Shown: in pieces, positions 37,003-45,904 of the stretch | How positions within the stretch are numbered: the stretch's first letter is position 1 | How the letters are laid out: each line of letters starts with the position of its first letter | NCBI RefSeq assembly: GCF_001006285.1 | Contig: NZ_LBBT01000252.1 | Span: forward strand, 1 to 64,000 | DNA length: 64,000 bases | Direction of reading: 5' to 3' | Source of the DNA: Paraclostridium benzoelyticum | GTDB lineage: Bacteria; Bacillota; Clostridia; Peptostreptococcales; Peptostreptococcaceae | Notes under the pieces: generated by a model | Told to the model about the DNA's origin: nothing | The model's database searches: none | Seen by the model: only the letters and a program-made list of their open reading frames with translations | Position numbers and translations under genes: made by a program

Positions 37003-38364
37003 ATGACAACAGTAGATGTAAAAAATAAAAAAGAATTATCTGGAAAATCGTCATTTAAAATGTTTGGGATACCATGGCAGATGTTTGCTGTTATTACAGG
37101 AATAGTAATATTTGCAATGTTAAAAGGGAAGTTACCTGATAATTCTTTAGGAGCATTTGCATTACTTTACACTATAGGAATATTATTTGGAACTATAGGA
37201 GATAGAATCCCTATATGGAAAGAATATGTTGGAGGAGGGTCTATACTAGCTTTTCTAGGATCAGCATGGTTAGTTTATATAGGGTTTATACCAAAGAGCA
37301 CTGTTGAAACTGTAAAAATGTTTATGGATACAGCAGATTTTCTAGATTTGTTTATAGCTGTATTAATAACAGGGTCTATATTAGCTGTTAATAGAAAACT
37401 TTTATTAAAGGCTTTTGCAGGTTATATACCTGCAATATTAGGTGGAGTTTTTTGTGCATTTGTATTTGGAGTATTTGGGGGAATGATATTTGGTATACCG
37501 GCTAGTAAAATAGCAACTTCTTATGTTCTTCCTATAATGGGAGGAGGAACAGGAGCTGGTGCAATTCCAATGAGCGAAATATATTCAAGTGTAACAGGAG
37601 GAGATCCAGGAAAGTTTTTATCATTTGCATTATCAATACTAACTATAGCTAATATAGTAGCCATAATAACTGCCGCAATGCTAAATAAATTTGGACAAAC
37701 AAAGTTTGGAAGTAAGTTTAATGGGAAAGGTGAACTTATAAGAAATGCAGAAGACTTATCAAAACTAGATGAAAAAGTAGAAGTAAAAGTAACAGCAAGA
37801 GAGGTTGCAGCAGGACTAGTATTATCGGCTACATTTTATGTTGCGGGAAATATACTAGGAGAACTGGTTAAAATACCACAATTTACTCTATTTGGAATAG
37901 ATGTTAAGATAGAAATTCATAGATTTGCATGGATGGTTCTTTTAGTTGCGGGATGCAATGTATTAAACTTTATACCTTTAGAATTAAAAGAAGGAGCAAA
38001 AAAATTACAAGGATTTTTCTCAAAACAATTTTTATTGGTAATAATGGTTGGAGTTGGGATAGCTTTAACAGATTTAGGTGAAATAATAGCTGCATTTACA
38101 ATATCTAATCTTGTAATAGCAACTTTTATAGTGATAGGAGCTATAATAGGATCTGGAGTTATTGGATGGATAGTTGGATTTTATCCAATAGAGACAGCTA
38201 TAACAGCAGGACTGTGTATGGCAAACAGAGGAGGTTCAGGAGATTTAGCAGTATTAGGGGCAGCAAAGCGTATGGATTTAATTTCATTTGCACAAATTTC
38301 ATCTAGATTAGGTGGAGGAATGATGCTTATAATAGCTAGTATAATGTTTGGAATATTTTTCTAA
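37003..38364 (+). CDS. citS: Na+-coupled citrate carrier, 2-hydroxycarboxylate transporter family
   Basis: 453 residues, about 11 membrane segments. The two re-entrant loops with GGxG motifs that define the family are visible (MGGGTGAGAIPMSEIY and MANRGGSGDLAVLGAA, the latter followed by MDLISFAQISSRLGGG). In this family CitS and CitW/MleP differ in counter-ion and substrate; adjacency to citrate lyase and a Na+ decarboxylase supports Na+-citrate uptake. RBS TGGAGGGG. A terminator follows, so the genes after it may be less expressed. Confidence 0.92.
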   Translation: MTTVDVKNKKELSGKSSFKMFGIPWQMFAVITGIVIFAMLKGKLPDNSLGAFALLYTIGILFGTIGDRIPIWKEYVGGGSILAFLGSAWLVYIGFIPKSTVETVKMFMDTADFLDLFIAVLITGSILAVNRKLLLKAFAGYIPAILGGVFCAFVFGVFGGMIFGIPASKIATSYVLPIMGGGTGAGAIPMSEIYSSVTGGDPGKFLSFALSILTIANIVAIITAAMLNKFGQTKFGSKFNGKGELIRNAEDLSKLDEKVEVKVTAREVAAGLVLSATFYVAGNILGELVKIPQFTLFGIDVKIEIHRFAWMVLLVAGCNVLNFIPLELKEGAKKLQGFFSKQFLLVIMVGVGIALTDLGEIIAAFTISNLVIATFIVIGAIIGSGVIGWIVGFYPIETAITAGLCMANRGGSGDLAVLGAAKRMDLISFAQISSRLGGGMMLIIASIMFGIFF

Positions 38365-38375
38365 ATCTCAATAAT

Positions 38376-38408
38376 AAAAGAGTGTTGTTTTAAACAATGC
38401 TCTTTTTC
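38376..38408 (+). terminator. intrinsic terminator after citS
   Basis: AAAAGAGTGTTGTTT pairs imperfectly with AAACAATGCTCTTTTT. One mismatch region makes it possibly leaky, allowing read-through to citC and citXG. Confidence 0.75.
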
Positions 38409-38443
38409 CACATATAAAAATATATAATTTTAGAGGATATAGA

Positions 38444-38869
38444 ATGAAAAAATTTTATAACAAGAGTACTGTGTTGAAAATATCTCATATATTTGAATTT
38501 GTACTAGCTTTAGTTGTAATTGGAGTTGTAATATTAGGAACAATAGATAGTTTGAGAATTATATGGGGATATTATATTGTTGATTTTAAGAATCCTGTAC
38601 AATATGATCAATTAAATAATATTTTAGCTCATATATTACTTTTAGTCATAGCTATAGAATTAGTTATAATGCTTACTTTACATAAAGCAGAAGCTATATT
38701 AGAAGTTCTATTATACGCCATAGCTAGAAAAATGATACTTCTTCCTAAAAAAAATTCTATTGATGATTTATTTATAGGAGTTATATCTATTTCCATATTA
38801 TTTGCTATAAAAAAGTTTTTAATTAACAAAGAAAACAAATTAGAAAATAAGGAGGATGAACATGGCTAA
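38444..38869 (+). CDS. PsiE-like membrane protein
   Basis: 141 residues with four predicted helices (about 16-40, 60-80, 85-100, 108-125) and a charged C-terminus (NKENKLENKEDEHG). Resembles the PsiE family, whose role is unknown. It is placed between citS and citC, coupled to the next small gene by an 8-bp overlap. I know no link of PsiE proteins to citrate metabolism, so a structural or regulatory role for CitS is only a possibility. Confidence 0.65.
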   Translation: MKKFYNKSTVLKISHIFEFVLALVVIGVVILGTIDSLRIIWGYYIVDFKNPVQYDQLNNILAHILLLVIAIELVIMLTLHKAEAILEVLLYAIARKMILLPKKNSIDDLFIGVISISILFAIKKFLINKENKLENKEDEHG

Positions 38870-39062
38870 GAAAAAAAGAAAAAACAACAAAGAACTTTTA
38901 AAAGAGATTAGAAGCGAAGGGATGTTTAAAGAGGCTGAAGATATAGCTAATAAAAAAGTAAAATATACTATAGCTAGTGGGAAAGACGGGGCTATAATAG
39001 CTATTACATTATTTTTATTTATGATAGGTTTCACTCTAATAAATAAAGTTTTTACTAAATAG
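38862..39062 (+). CDS. small single-helix membrane protein
   Basis: 66 residues: a highly charged N-terminal half (AKKKRKNNKELLKEIRSEG) and one membrane helix near the C-terminus (AIIAITLFLFMIGFTLI). ATG 38862 is chosen because GGAGG at 38851-38855 lies six bases upstream, while the ATG at 38856 is too near it. Overlaps the PsiE-like gene. Not recognised as a known family. Confidence 0.65.
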   Translation: MAKKKRKNNKELLKEIRSEGMFKEAEDIANKKVKYTIASGKDGAIIAITLFLFMIGFTLINKVFTK

Positions 39063-39077
39063 GTTGAGAGGTGTTAA

Positions 39078-40106
39078 ATGTATTACGATATAGAGGTTAT
39101 AGATTTAAATTCTAATGCTGAATTTAAAATTGTTGAAAATTTCTTAAGTAAATTCAATTTAAAATATGAAAATGCTGATTATACAATAGTATTAAAAGAT
39201 AGAAAAAATGTAATTGCAACATGTTCTAAGTTGGGGAAAATTTTAAAATGTTTTGCAATAGATCAGGATTACCAAGGAGAGGGTATTTCAAATATTTTGG
39301 TATCAAAAATAACAGAAAAGCTATTTGAAGAGGGTGTATATCATAACTTTGTATTTACAAAGCCAGAAAATACGTATTTATTTAAAAGGCTAGGTTACAG
39401 TTTGATAATAGAGACAGATAAAGTAAGTTTGCTAGAGATTGGAAATAGGAAAATAGAAGATGTTTTATCCGAGTTAATAAAAAAGTATGATATAGATACA
39501 ACTAAAGAATATGCTACTTTGGTAATGAATTGCAATCCATTTACACTAGGTCATAGGTACTTAATAGAAAAAGCATCTAATGAAAATGAAAATGTTATAG
39601 TTTTTTTAGTAGAGGAAGACAAATCTCTATTTCCCTTTAACTTAAGGTTTGAATTAGTCAAAAATGGAGTTAAAGATTTAAGGAATGTATTAGTTGTAGA
39701 AAGTACTGAGTATATAATTTCAAGTACAACTTTTCCAACATATTTTTTAAAAGAAAACGATGATAGTTTAAAAGAGTACACTAAAATTGATTGCAATATA
39801 TTTGGAAAATATTTTGCTACTAAACTGAATATTAAATCTAGATATGTAGGTAGTGAAAATTCATGTATAGTAACGAAAGAATATAATTCAAGCTTAAATG
39901 AAATTTTACCCAAATATGACATTGATATTAAAATCGTAGATAGGAAACAACATGCTGGACAAGATATAAGTGCATCAAATGTAAGGAAATTATTATCACA
40001 AGATAAAATAGAATCAATTAAAGAGATTGTACCTAGTGTTACATATGATCTTTTACTTAGTAGAGAAGGGGAAAAAATAAGAAATGAAATTAAACGAAAT
40101 AGATAG
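39078..40106 (+). CDS. citC: [citrate lyase] ligase
   Basis: 342 residues. It acetylates the prosthetic group of citrate lyase with acetate and ATP, activating the enzyme. An N-terminal acetyltransferase-like domain (about 1-125) precedes a nucleotidyltransferase domain with NPFTLGHRYLIEKA and the late SASNVRKLL motif (ISxTxxR-like). RBS GAGAGG. The 3' end overlaps citXG by 23 bp. Confidence 0.95.
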   Translation: MYYDIEVIDLNSNAEFKIVENFLSKFNLKYENADYTIVLKDRKNVIATCSKLGKILKCFAIDQDYQGEGISNILVSKITEKLFEEGVYHNFVFTKPENTYLFKRLGYSLIIETDKVSLLEIGNRKIEDVLSELIKKYDIDTTKEYATLVMNCNPFTLGHRYLIEKASNENENVIVFLVEEDKSLFPFNLRFELVKNGVKDLRNVLVVESTEYIISSTTFPTYFLKENDDSLKEYTKIDCNIFGKYFATKLNIKSRYVGSENSCIVTKEYNSSLNEILPKYDIDIKIVDRKQHAGQDISASNVRKLLSQDKIESIKEIVPSVTYDLLLSREGEKIRNEIKRNR

Positions 40107-41457
40107 ATTTTTGCTAGATAGAGAAGGGAGAGTGCAACTTCAAGAGCAATTACTTCAAGAATATAATAAATGTACATTAGTAACTGTTAGGGTTAATTAT
40201 CCTGGATTAGCAAAATCAAATTTTATAACAGATAAAATACAAACTGTAATAAGCGATGAAATAAATGAAATATGTAATGAAGTTATAGTTTCAAAGGAAA
40301 AATATAAAAGTTTAGAGGGATATATAACTCATTTTTTAATTGATTTAGATTGTTTAAGTACTAAAAAATTAATGATTAACATTGAAGAAAATCATATTTT
40401 AGGTAGATGTGTTGATATAGATGTTTATAAGTTAAATGAAGATAAAATATTTACTATCTCCCGCAGGGATTTAGGAAAAGGAAATAGGTCCTGTTTTTTA
40501 TGTAAATTAGATGCGAATATTTGCGCTAGAAAACAAAGTCATAGTATAAATGAAATAAAATTATATTTTGAAAATAAATACAATGAGTACATAAATTATT
40601 TAAAGAAAAGAGAGATTATTTCATCGAAGTTATCTAATCTAGCTTTAAAGTCTATAATTTCAGAGGTATCAACATATCCATCGTTTGGATTAGTATCTCC
40701 TATAAGTAGTGGTGCACATAATGATATGGATTATTATACTTTTTTAGATAGTGCATTCGCAATTGTACCATATTTGAAAAAAATGGCTGAGAAGGGATAT
40801 TCCTATGACAGTGAAGAAAATATATTCAGAAAAATAAGAGAAGTAGGGCAAAAATCAGAAGAAGAGATGTTTAAGGCCACAAAAGGAATAAATACTCATA
40901 AGGGTATGATATTTCTAATGGGAATAGTAATAGCTGGGGTATCAAAAAATATATATGATAAAAAGTCTTTTGGAAATATACAAAAAATTATAAAAAGCAT
41001 GGTTAAAGATATATTAGATGACTTTAAAAAATTGGATAAAAAAGAAACATTAAGTCATGGAGAAAAGTTATACAAAAAATATAAATTTACAGGGATAAGG
41101 GGTCAAGTCAGTGATGGATTGGATTTTATATTTAATAAAATATTAACTGAATATAAAGAGTTAAAATTAGAATTAAAAGGAAATGATCTTTACTCACATA
41201 CATTATTAATATTAATGAGTGAAGTTGAAGATAGCACTATTGTATATAGGCACGATATAGAAACATTGAAAAAAGTACACAAAGATTGTAAAAATTTATT
41301 GAACTTAGGAGGAATGATTACTGACGAGGGAAAAAAATTAGCACTTGAATTGGAACTAGAATACATAGATAGGCATATAAGTCCTGGAGGTAGTGCAGAT
41401 TTGTTATCAATAGTAATTTTTTTAGATGAGGTTTACGATACATTCTATAAAATATAG
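40084..41457 (+). CDS. citXG: CitX-CitG fusion: prosthetic group synthesis and transfer
   Basis: 457 residues with two enzymes fused. Residues about 1-170 are CitX (apo-CitD transferase) with GRCVDIDVY and SRRDLG, then RSCFLC and CARKQSH. Residues about 175-457 are CitG (triphosphoribosyl-dephospho-CoA synthase) with SPISSGAHNDMDYYTFLDSAF, NTHKGMIFLMG and GGSADLLS. Such fusions are known in other bacteria. It completes the set needed to make active citrate lyase. Confidence 0.94.
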   Translation: MKLNEIDRFLLDREGRVQLQEQLLQEYNKCTLVTVRVNYPGLAKSNFITDKIQTVISDEINEICNEVIVSKEKYKSLEGYITHFLIDLDCLSTKKLMINIEENHILGRCVDIDVYKLNEDKIFTISRRDLGKGNRSCFLCKLDANICARKQSHSINEIKLYFENKYNEYINYLKKREIISSKLSNLALKSIISEVSTYPSFGLVSPISSGAHNDMDYYTFLDSAFAIVPYLKKMAEKGYSYDSEENIFRKIREVGQKSEEEMFKATKGINTHKGMIFLMGIVIAGVSKNIYDKKSFGNIQKIIKSMVKDILDDFKKLDKKETLSHGEKLYKKYKFTGIRGQVSDGLDFIFNKILTEYKELKLELKGNDLYSHTLLILMSEVEDSTIVYRHDIETLKKVHKDCKNLLNLGGMITDEGKKLALELELEYIDRHISPGGSADLLSIVIFLDEVYDTFYKI

Positions 41458-41480
41458 GGGCTTATATAAGCCCCTATATT
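41451..41480. terminator. bidirectional terminator shared by citXG and a GntR gene
   Basis: A perfect 30-bp palindrome (TATAGGGGCTTAT and complement) that includes both stop codons, TAG of citXG at 41455 and the stop of the minus-strand gene at 41474. T-tracts follow on both strands. Confidence 0.85.
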
Positions 41481-42151
41481 TCTTTTAAAACTATAGATAA
41501 TGAATCTTTCAAGTGTTTTTTTATGAATTTTTCAGCTAAATCTCTATCTTTATTTACAATAGCTTCTAAAATTTTTCTGTGTTCAAAAATTGCATTTTTT
41601 CTTCTATTTTCATCGAGTATTGAAATATTTCTAAAATGATGTAAGTAATCATTTAGCTGAGATATCATTAAAGGTAGTCTATTCATTTTACTAGATTTAT
41701 ATATGGAATCATTAAACTCTTTAAATAAATTTTGAACTTCATCTAATTTTCCTTCAGAATTTTTTAATTCTGTTAAATCTAGTAAATTTTTTATTTGACA
41801 TATTTCATTTTCAGTAATATTATCTATAGTGTTATCAATAATTAAAATTTCTAATGCCTCTCTTATTTTATAGACCTCTAAAGCATCATCTTTAGTAACG
41901 GTTTTTACAACTACTCCATACTTTGGAATATATTCAACAAGTTCTTCTGACTGTAGTTTCTTTAAAGCTTCACGTATTGGAGTTCTACTAATTTTTAGTT
42001 TATCAGCATATTCTTTTTCAATTATACGTTCACCAACTGGTATTTTACCAGTTATTATTGTTGTCCTTAAACTTTCGTAGACAACGTCTCGTAAAGGTTT
42101 ATTCTGAGAAAAATTTGTATTTTTTACGATTTCATCAATCCAATTATTCAT
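41474..42151 (-). CDS. GntR/FCD-family regulator, divergent from the decarboxylase operon
   Basis: 225 residues: winged helix with IPVGERIIEKEYADKLKISRTPIREALKKLQ and FCD domain beginning VYKIREALEILII. Paralogue of the regulator at 33263. It is divergent from oadA, so it may regulate that operon and itself. Start ATG follows GAAAGG on the minus strand. Whether the two regulators share targets is unknown. Confidence 0.88.
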   Translation of the reverse strand: MNNWIDEIVKNTNFSQNKPLRDVVYESLRTTIITGKIPVGERIIEKEYADKLKISRTPIREALKKLQSEELVEYIPKYGVVVKTVTKDDALEVYKIREALEILIIDNTIDNITENEICQIKNLLDLTELKNSEGKLDEVQNLFKEFNDSIYKSSKMNRLPLMISQLNDYLHHFRNISILDENRRKNAIFEHRKILEAIVNKDRDLAEKFIKKHLKDSLSIVLKEI

Positions 42152-42332
42152 GATTTCTACCTTTCAAATTAAAATGTGAAAATGTTTTTTATATTTTAAA
42201 TTTTAACTTAAAAAAACAAAAATACCAATACTTAAAAAATAAAAAAAGACAAAAAACTAAAAAAAATCTTACTATATAAAAATAATTCAAATAAGAAAAA
42301 AGCTTAATAAAACGATTAATTATTGAAAAAGC

Positions 42333-42346
42333 ACACTAAAAAAACA
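42333..42346 (+). promoter_or_regulatory. ACACTAAAAAAACA element upstream of oadA
   Basis: Same 14-mer as at 34033-34046 before citD; starts 56 bases before the predicted -10. Confidence 0.45.
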
Positions 42347-42365
42347 ATGAAAAATATTAAAAAGG

Positions 42366-42394
42366 CTTTAGAAATTAAACGAAACAATATATAA
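42366..42394 (+). promoter_or_regulatory. predicted oadA promoter
   Basis: TTTAGA at 42366-42371, a 17-base spacer and a perfect TATAAT at 42389-42394. Confidence 0.6.
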
Positions 42395-42456
42395 TGTAAT
42401 TGAGGTAAAATTTTAAATTGGGTATATATTTATAAAATTAGGAGTGTGAGGATATA

Positions 42457-43857
42457 GTGAATCAGTTAAAAATAACTGAAACAGCATTAAGGGATGGCCA
42501 TCAGTCTTTAATTGCTACAAGGTTAACCACAGAAGAAATACTACCTATATTAGAAACTATGGACAAGGTAGGATATCACTCTATGGAAGTTTGGGGTGGA
42601 GCGACGTTTGATGCATGCATACGTTTTCTAAACGAAGACCCATGGGAAAGATTAAGGAAAATAAGAAAAAAAGTAAAAAACACTAAACTACAAATGCTTT
42701 TAAGAGGACAAAATCTTCTTGGATATAGAAACTATGCAGATGACCTAGTTGATAAATTTATTAAACTTTCACTGGAAAACGGTATTGATATAATAAGAGT
42801 ATTTGATGCGTTAAATGATGTTAGAAATATCGAAGCATCTGTGAAAGCTATCAAAAAATATGGAGGGCATTGTCAGTGTGCAATTTCCTACACTACAAGT
42901 GATGTTCATACAACAGAGTATTACTTAGGTGTTTTAAAGGACATGGAATCTATGGGGGCAGATTCTATATGTATAAAAGATATGGCTGGAGTTTTAACTC
43001 CTTATAACGCTTATGAGCTAGTTAAAAAGATGAAATCCATAAGTAACCTGCCAATAGAATTACATACGCATTGTACTAGTGGGATAGCGGATATGATATA
43101 TATGAAAGCTGTTGAGGCTGGAGTAGATATAATAGATACCGCAATATCTCCATTTTCTGGAGGAACATCTCAACCTCCAACAGAATCCTTAGCTGTAACA
43201 TTTAGTGAAATGGAAAGAAACCCAGGGTTAAATATGGAAGCACTACTAGAAGTTGCAGAATACTTTAAACCTATAAGAGATAAATATATGGAACAAGGTA
43301 CTTTAAATCCAAAAGTGTTATTAACAGAGCCTCAAACTTTAAATTATAAGGTTCCAGGCGGAATGCTTTCTAATTTACTTTCTCAGTTAAAGCAACAAAA
43401 TGCAACTGAAAAATACGAAGATGTATTAAAAGAAGTTCCAAGAGTTAGAGCAGACCTTGGATACCCTCCATTAGTTACACCTATGAGTCAAATGGTAGGA
43501 ACTCAAGCTTTATTCAATGTATTAACTGGAGAGAGATATAAACTAGTTCCAAAAGAAATAAAAGATTATATAAAAGGACAATATGGAAAAGCTCCAGCAC
43601 CTATAGATAAAGATATTAAGAAAAAAATAATAGGTGAAGAAGAAGTTATAACTATAAGACCGGCAGATCTTTTAGAACCAGAATTTGAAAAGATAAAGTC
43701 TGAAGCTGGAAAATTAGCTAAGTGTGATGAAGATGTATTAACATATGCACTATTCCCACAAGTAGCACCGAACTTCTTAGAAAATAAATACAATCCAAAA
43801 AAAGAAGAAGAGTTAAGTGAAGAAAATAAAATTCACTATATAACAGTAACTATGTAG
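42457..43857 (+). CDS. oadA: oxaloacetate decarboxylase alpha subunit (carboxyltransferase)
   Basis: 466 residues. Transfers CO2 from oxaloacetate to biotin, yielding pyruvate. The TIM-barrel carboxyltransferase starts TETALRDGHQS and has the catalytic Lys in IKDMAGVLTP and metal ligands in LHTHCTSG; the PYC/OADA conserved domain follows. The C-terminal biotin domain present in longer alpha subunits is missing here; a separate carrier gene is downstream. Start GTG 42457, preceded by GAGGAT. A pyruvate-carboxylase B role is less likely given the gamma and beta genes. Confidence 0.93.
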   Translation: MNQLKITETALRDGHQSLIATRLTTEEILPILETMDKVGYHSMEVWGGATFDACIRFLNEDPWERLRKIRKKVKNTKLQMLLRGQNLLGYRNYADDLVDKFIKLSLENGIDIIRVFDALNDVRNIEASVKAIKKYGGHCQCAISYTTSDVHTTEYYLGVLKDMESMGADSICIKDMAGVLTPYNAYELVKKMKSISNLPIELHTHCTSGIADMIYMKAVEAGVDIIDTAISPFSGGTSQPPTESLAVTFSEMERNPGLNMEALLEVAEYFKPIRDKYMEQGTLNPKVLLTEPQTLNYKVPGGMLSNLLSQLKQQNATEKYEDVLKEVPRVRADLGYPPLVTPMSQMVGTQALFNVLTGERYKLVPKEIKDYIKGQYGKAPAPIDKDIKKKIIGEEEVITIRPADLLEPEFEKIKSEAGKLAKCDEDVLTYALFPQVAPNFLENKYNPKKEEELSEENKIHYITVTM

Positions 43858-43874
43858 AAAATGGGTGATAATTA

Positions 43875-44171
43875 ATGTTTGGTAATGAAATAAGTATAAT
43901 GGAAGCTATCAATATAACTATATCTAGTATGACTATAGTATTTTTAACTTTAATATTGATATCTCTTGTATTGTCTTCGTTTAAATATATATTTAAAGCA
44001 AAACCACAAGTAAAAACAGTTATAAAAAAAGAAGTAGAAACAGAGCAAATAGCTTTTGACGAAGATGATGAAGAAGATAGAGTAGTAGTTGCACTTGCAG
44101 CATCTATAATGGCAGGTGAAGGAAAAATAAATCCTAATCTTCATGTAAAGAGAATAACAAGAATAAAATAA
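43875..44171 (+). CDS. oadG: oxaloacetate decarboxylase gamma subunit
   Basis: 98 residues: one N-terminal membrane helix (about 15-37, TISSMTIVFLTLILISLVLS) and an acidic region (FDEDDEEDRVV) followed by ALAASIMAG. It anchors the alpha subunit to the membrane beta subunit. Small size and position between alpha and the carrier gene support the call. Preceded by GGGTGA. Confidence 0.88.
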   Translation: MFGNEISIMEAINITISSMTIVFLTLILISLVLSSFKYIFKAKPQVKTVIKKEVETEQIAFDEDDEEDRVVVALAASIMAGEGKINPNLHVKRITRIK

Positions 44172-44208
44172 TCGCTATAATAATGAAATTTTTAAGGGAG
44201 AGATAAAA

Positions 44209-44565
44209 ATGAGCGCTAAAACATATCACATAACATTAAATGGAAAAGTTTACGAAGTTGAAATTGAAGAAGTGAAAAAAGGAGAAAAACCACAGCCTAT
44301 AATTCAAGAGAAGGCACCAAAACCTCAGAAGGAAGTTCAAGTTGCAGGTTCAGGAGAAGCTATAGATGCTCCAATGCCAGGGACTATAGTAAATATAATG
44401 GTTAGTAATGGAGACAAAGTAAAGAAAGGCCAAGTTATAGCTATACTTGAAGCTATGAAAATGGAAAATGAAATAGTAGCTCCAATAGATGGAACAGTTG
44501 TTTCTATTGATGTTGAAAAAGGCCAAAATGTAAATCTTGGGGATAGCTTAGTACAAATAGGATAA
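44209..44565 (+). CDS. biotin carboxyl carrier subunit
   Basis: 118 residues. The biotin attachment motif EAMKMENEI has Lys84. A Pro/Lys-rich linker (about 24-45) joins an N-terminal strand region to the biotinyl domain (DAPMPGTIVNIMV onward). It replaces the biotin domain absent from the alpha subunit, as in methylmalonyl-CoA or glutaconyl-CoA decarboxylases (MmdC/GcdC type). RBS AAGGGAGAG. Confidence 0.95.
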   Translation: MSAKTYHITLNGKVYEVEIEEVKKGEKPQPIIQEKAPKPQKEVQVAGSGEAIDAPMPGTIVNIMVSNGDKVKKGQVIAILEAMKMENEIVAPIDGTVVSIDVEKGQNVNLGDSLVQIG

Positions 44566-44591
44566 TCGTATAGAAAATAGGGGGCGTTACT

Positions 44592-45725
44592 GTGTTAGAA
44601 ATGTTACAGACTTTCTTTGCAAACACTGGATTTGCAATAGTAGATTATAGACAAATAATAATGATTTTAATAGCATGTGTATTTTTATACTTAGCTATAG
44701 CAAAGGGGTATGAACCATATCTTTTAATACCTATATCGATAGGTATGCTTCTTGCTAATATGCCAGGAGTTGACTTAATGAAAGCAGCTACCGATTCGGA
44801 AAATGGAGGACTTTTATATTACTTATATCAAGGAACAAAATTAGGAATTTATCCACCTCTAATATTTTTATGCATAGGTGCAAGTACAGATTTTGGTCCA
44901 ATAATTGCAAACCCTAAAACACTTTTACTAGGAGCAGCAGCTCAATTTGGTGTATTCTTTGCATTTATGGGAGCTATATTATTAGGATTTACAGGTCCTG
45001 AATCGGCATCTATAGGTATAATTGGTGGAGCGGATGGGCCAACAGCGATATATTTAACAGGAAAATTAGCACCACATCTATTAGGAACTATAGCTCTTGC
45101 AGCATATTCTTATATGGCACTAGTTCCAGTTATACAACCTCCAATAATAAAAGCTCTGACTACTAAAGAAGAACGTATGGTAAAAATGGAACAATTAAGA
45201 GCTGTTTCAAAAACAGAGAAAATAGTATTTCCAATAGTTATAATGATATTAGTTATAGGGTTATTGCCAACAGCGGCACCTCTTATAGGTATGCTAATGT
45301 TTGGAAACTTAATAAAGGAAAGTGGAGTAGTTCCAAAGTTAGTTGAAACTGCAACAGGACCTATGTTATACATAATAACTATAATTCTAGGATTAACTGT
45401 TGGAGCTACAGCAAATGCAGAGACATTTTTAACTTCACAAACGTTAGGAATAACAGCTATGGGACTTGTAGCATTTTCAGTAGGAACAGCAGCAGGAGTT
45501 TTATTCGGTAAAATAATGCACAAATTAAGTGGTGGTAAGGTTAATCCAATGATAGGAGCAGCAGGAGTTTCAGCAGTTCCTATGGCAGCAAGAGTTGTTC
45601 AAAAGGTTGGACAAAAAGAAAACCCTTCAAACTTCTTACTTATGCATGCAATGGGACCTAATGTTGCAGGTGTTATAGGATCAGCTGTAGCAGCAGGAGT
45701 TTTATTACAACTATTTGTTAAATAA
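44592..45725 (+). CDS. oadB: oxaloacetate decarboxylase beta subunit, Na+ pump
   Basis: 377 residues, polytopic. It decarboxylates carboxybiotin and exports Na+. Conserved motifs are GIIGGADGPTAIYL with the functional Asp, and GAAGVSAVPMAARV and HAMGPNVAGVIGSA near the C-terminus. The start is GTG 44592 with AGGGGGCG upstream. The exported Na+ can drive the Na+-dependent citrate carrier, closing the cycle. Confidence 0.95.
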   Translation: MLEMLQTFFANTGFAIVDYRQIIMILIACVFLYLAIAKGYEPYLLIPISIGMLLANMPGVDLMKAATDSENGGLLYYLYQGTKLGIYPPLIFLCIGASTDFGPIIANPKTLLLGAAAQFGVFFAFMGAILLGFTGPESASIGIIGGADGPTAIYLTGKLAPHLLGTIALAAYSYMALVPVIQPPIIKALTTKEERMVKMEQLRAVSKTEKIVFPIVIMILVIGLLPTAAPLIGMLMFGNLIKESGVVPKLVETATGPMLYIITIILGLTVGATANAETFLTSQTLGITAMGLVAFSVGTAAGVLFGKIMHKLSGGKVNPMIGAAGVSAVPMAARVVQKVGQKENPSNFLLMHAMGPNVAGVIGSAVAAGVLLQLFVK

Positions 45726-45732
45726 TAAAAAT

Positions 45733-45801
45733 AAAAGCTATTTTGATATAAGGTATGAGTTCGAGACTTAGAGTTCCTTATATTGAAATAGCTTTTTGTT
45801 T
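45733..45801 (+). terminator. large intrinsic terminator
   Basis: AAAAGCTATTT and ATATAAGG pair with CCTTATAT and AAATAGCTTTTTG, a long hairpin with a small internal mismatch, then T residues. It ends the decarboxylase operon. Confidence 0.85.
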
Positions 45802-45826
45802 TTAGTTAACTTCTAAAAAGAAATAG

Positions 45827-45892
45827 TTGACAAAAACCTTTTAAGCTATGTACAATAAAAATGTAAACTATTTATTTTATATGGTTAACTAA
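45827..45892 (+). promoter_or_regulatory. bioY promoter with BirA-like operator
   Basis: TTGACA at 45827-45832, an 18-base spacer and TACAAT at 45851-45856. Right after it, ATGTAAACT (45861) and GGTTAACTAA (45883) form an inverted pair with an AT spacer, as in BirA operators. A further TTAGTTAAC half site lies at 45802. Biotin-loaded BirA would repress bioY. Confidence 0.7.
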
Positions 45893-45904
45893 TAAGGAGG
45901 ATAT

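Larger units (their letters stand above)
42152..42456. other. divergent regulatory region of oadA and GntR gene
   Basis: 305 bp, extremely A-rich (many A5-A8 runs), probably intrinsically curved DNA. It contains the 14-bp element and the oadA promoter annotated separately, and must hold the GntR gene's promoter. No gene seen in it. Confidence 0.7.
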
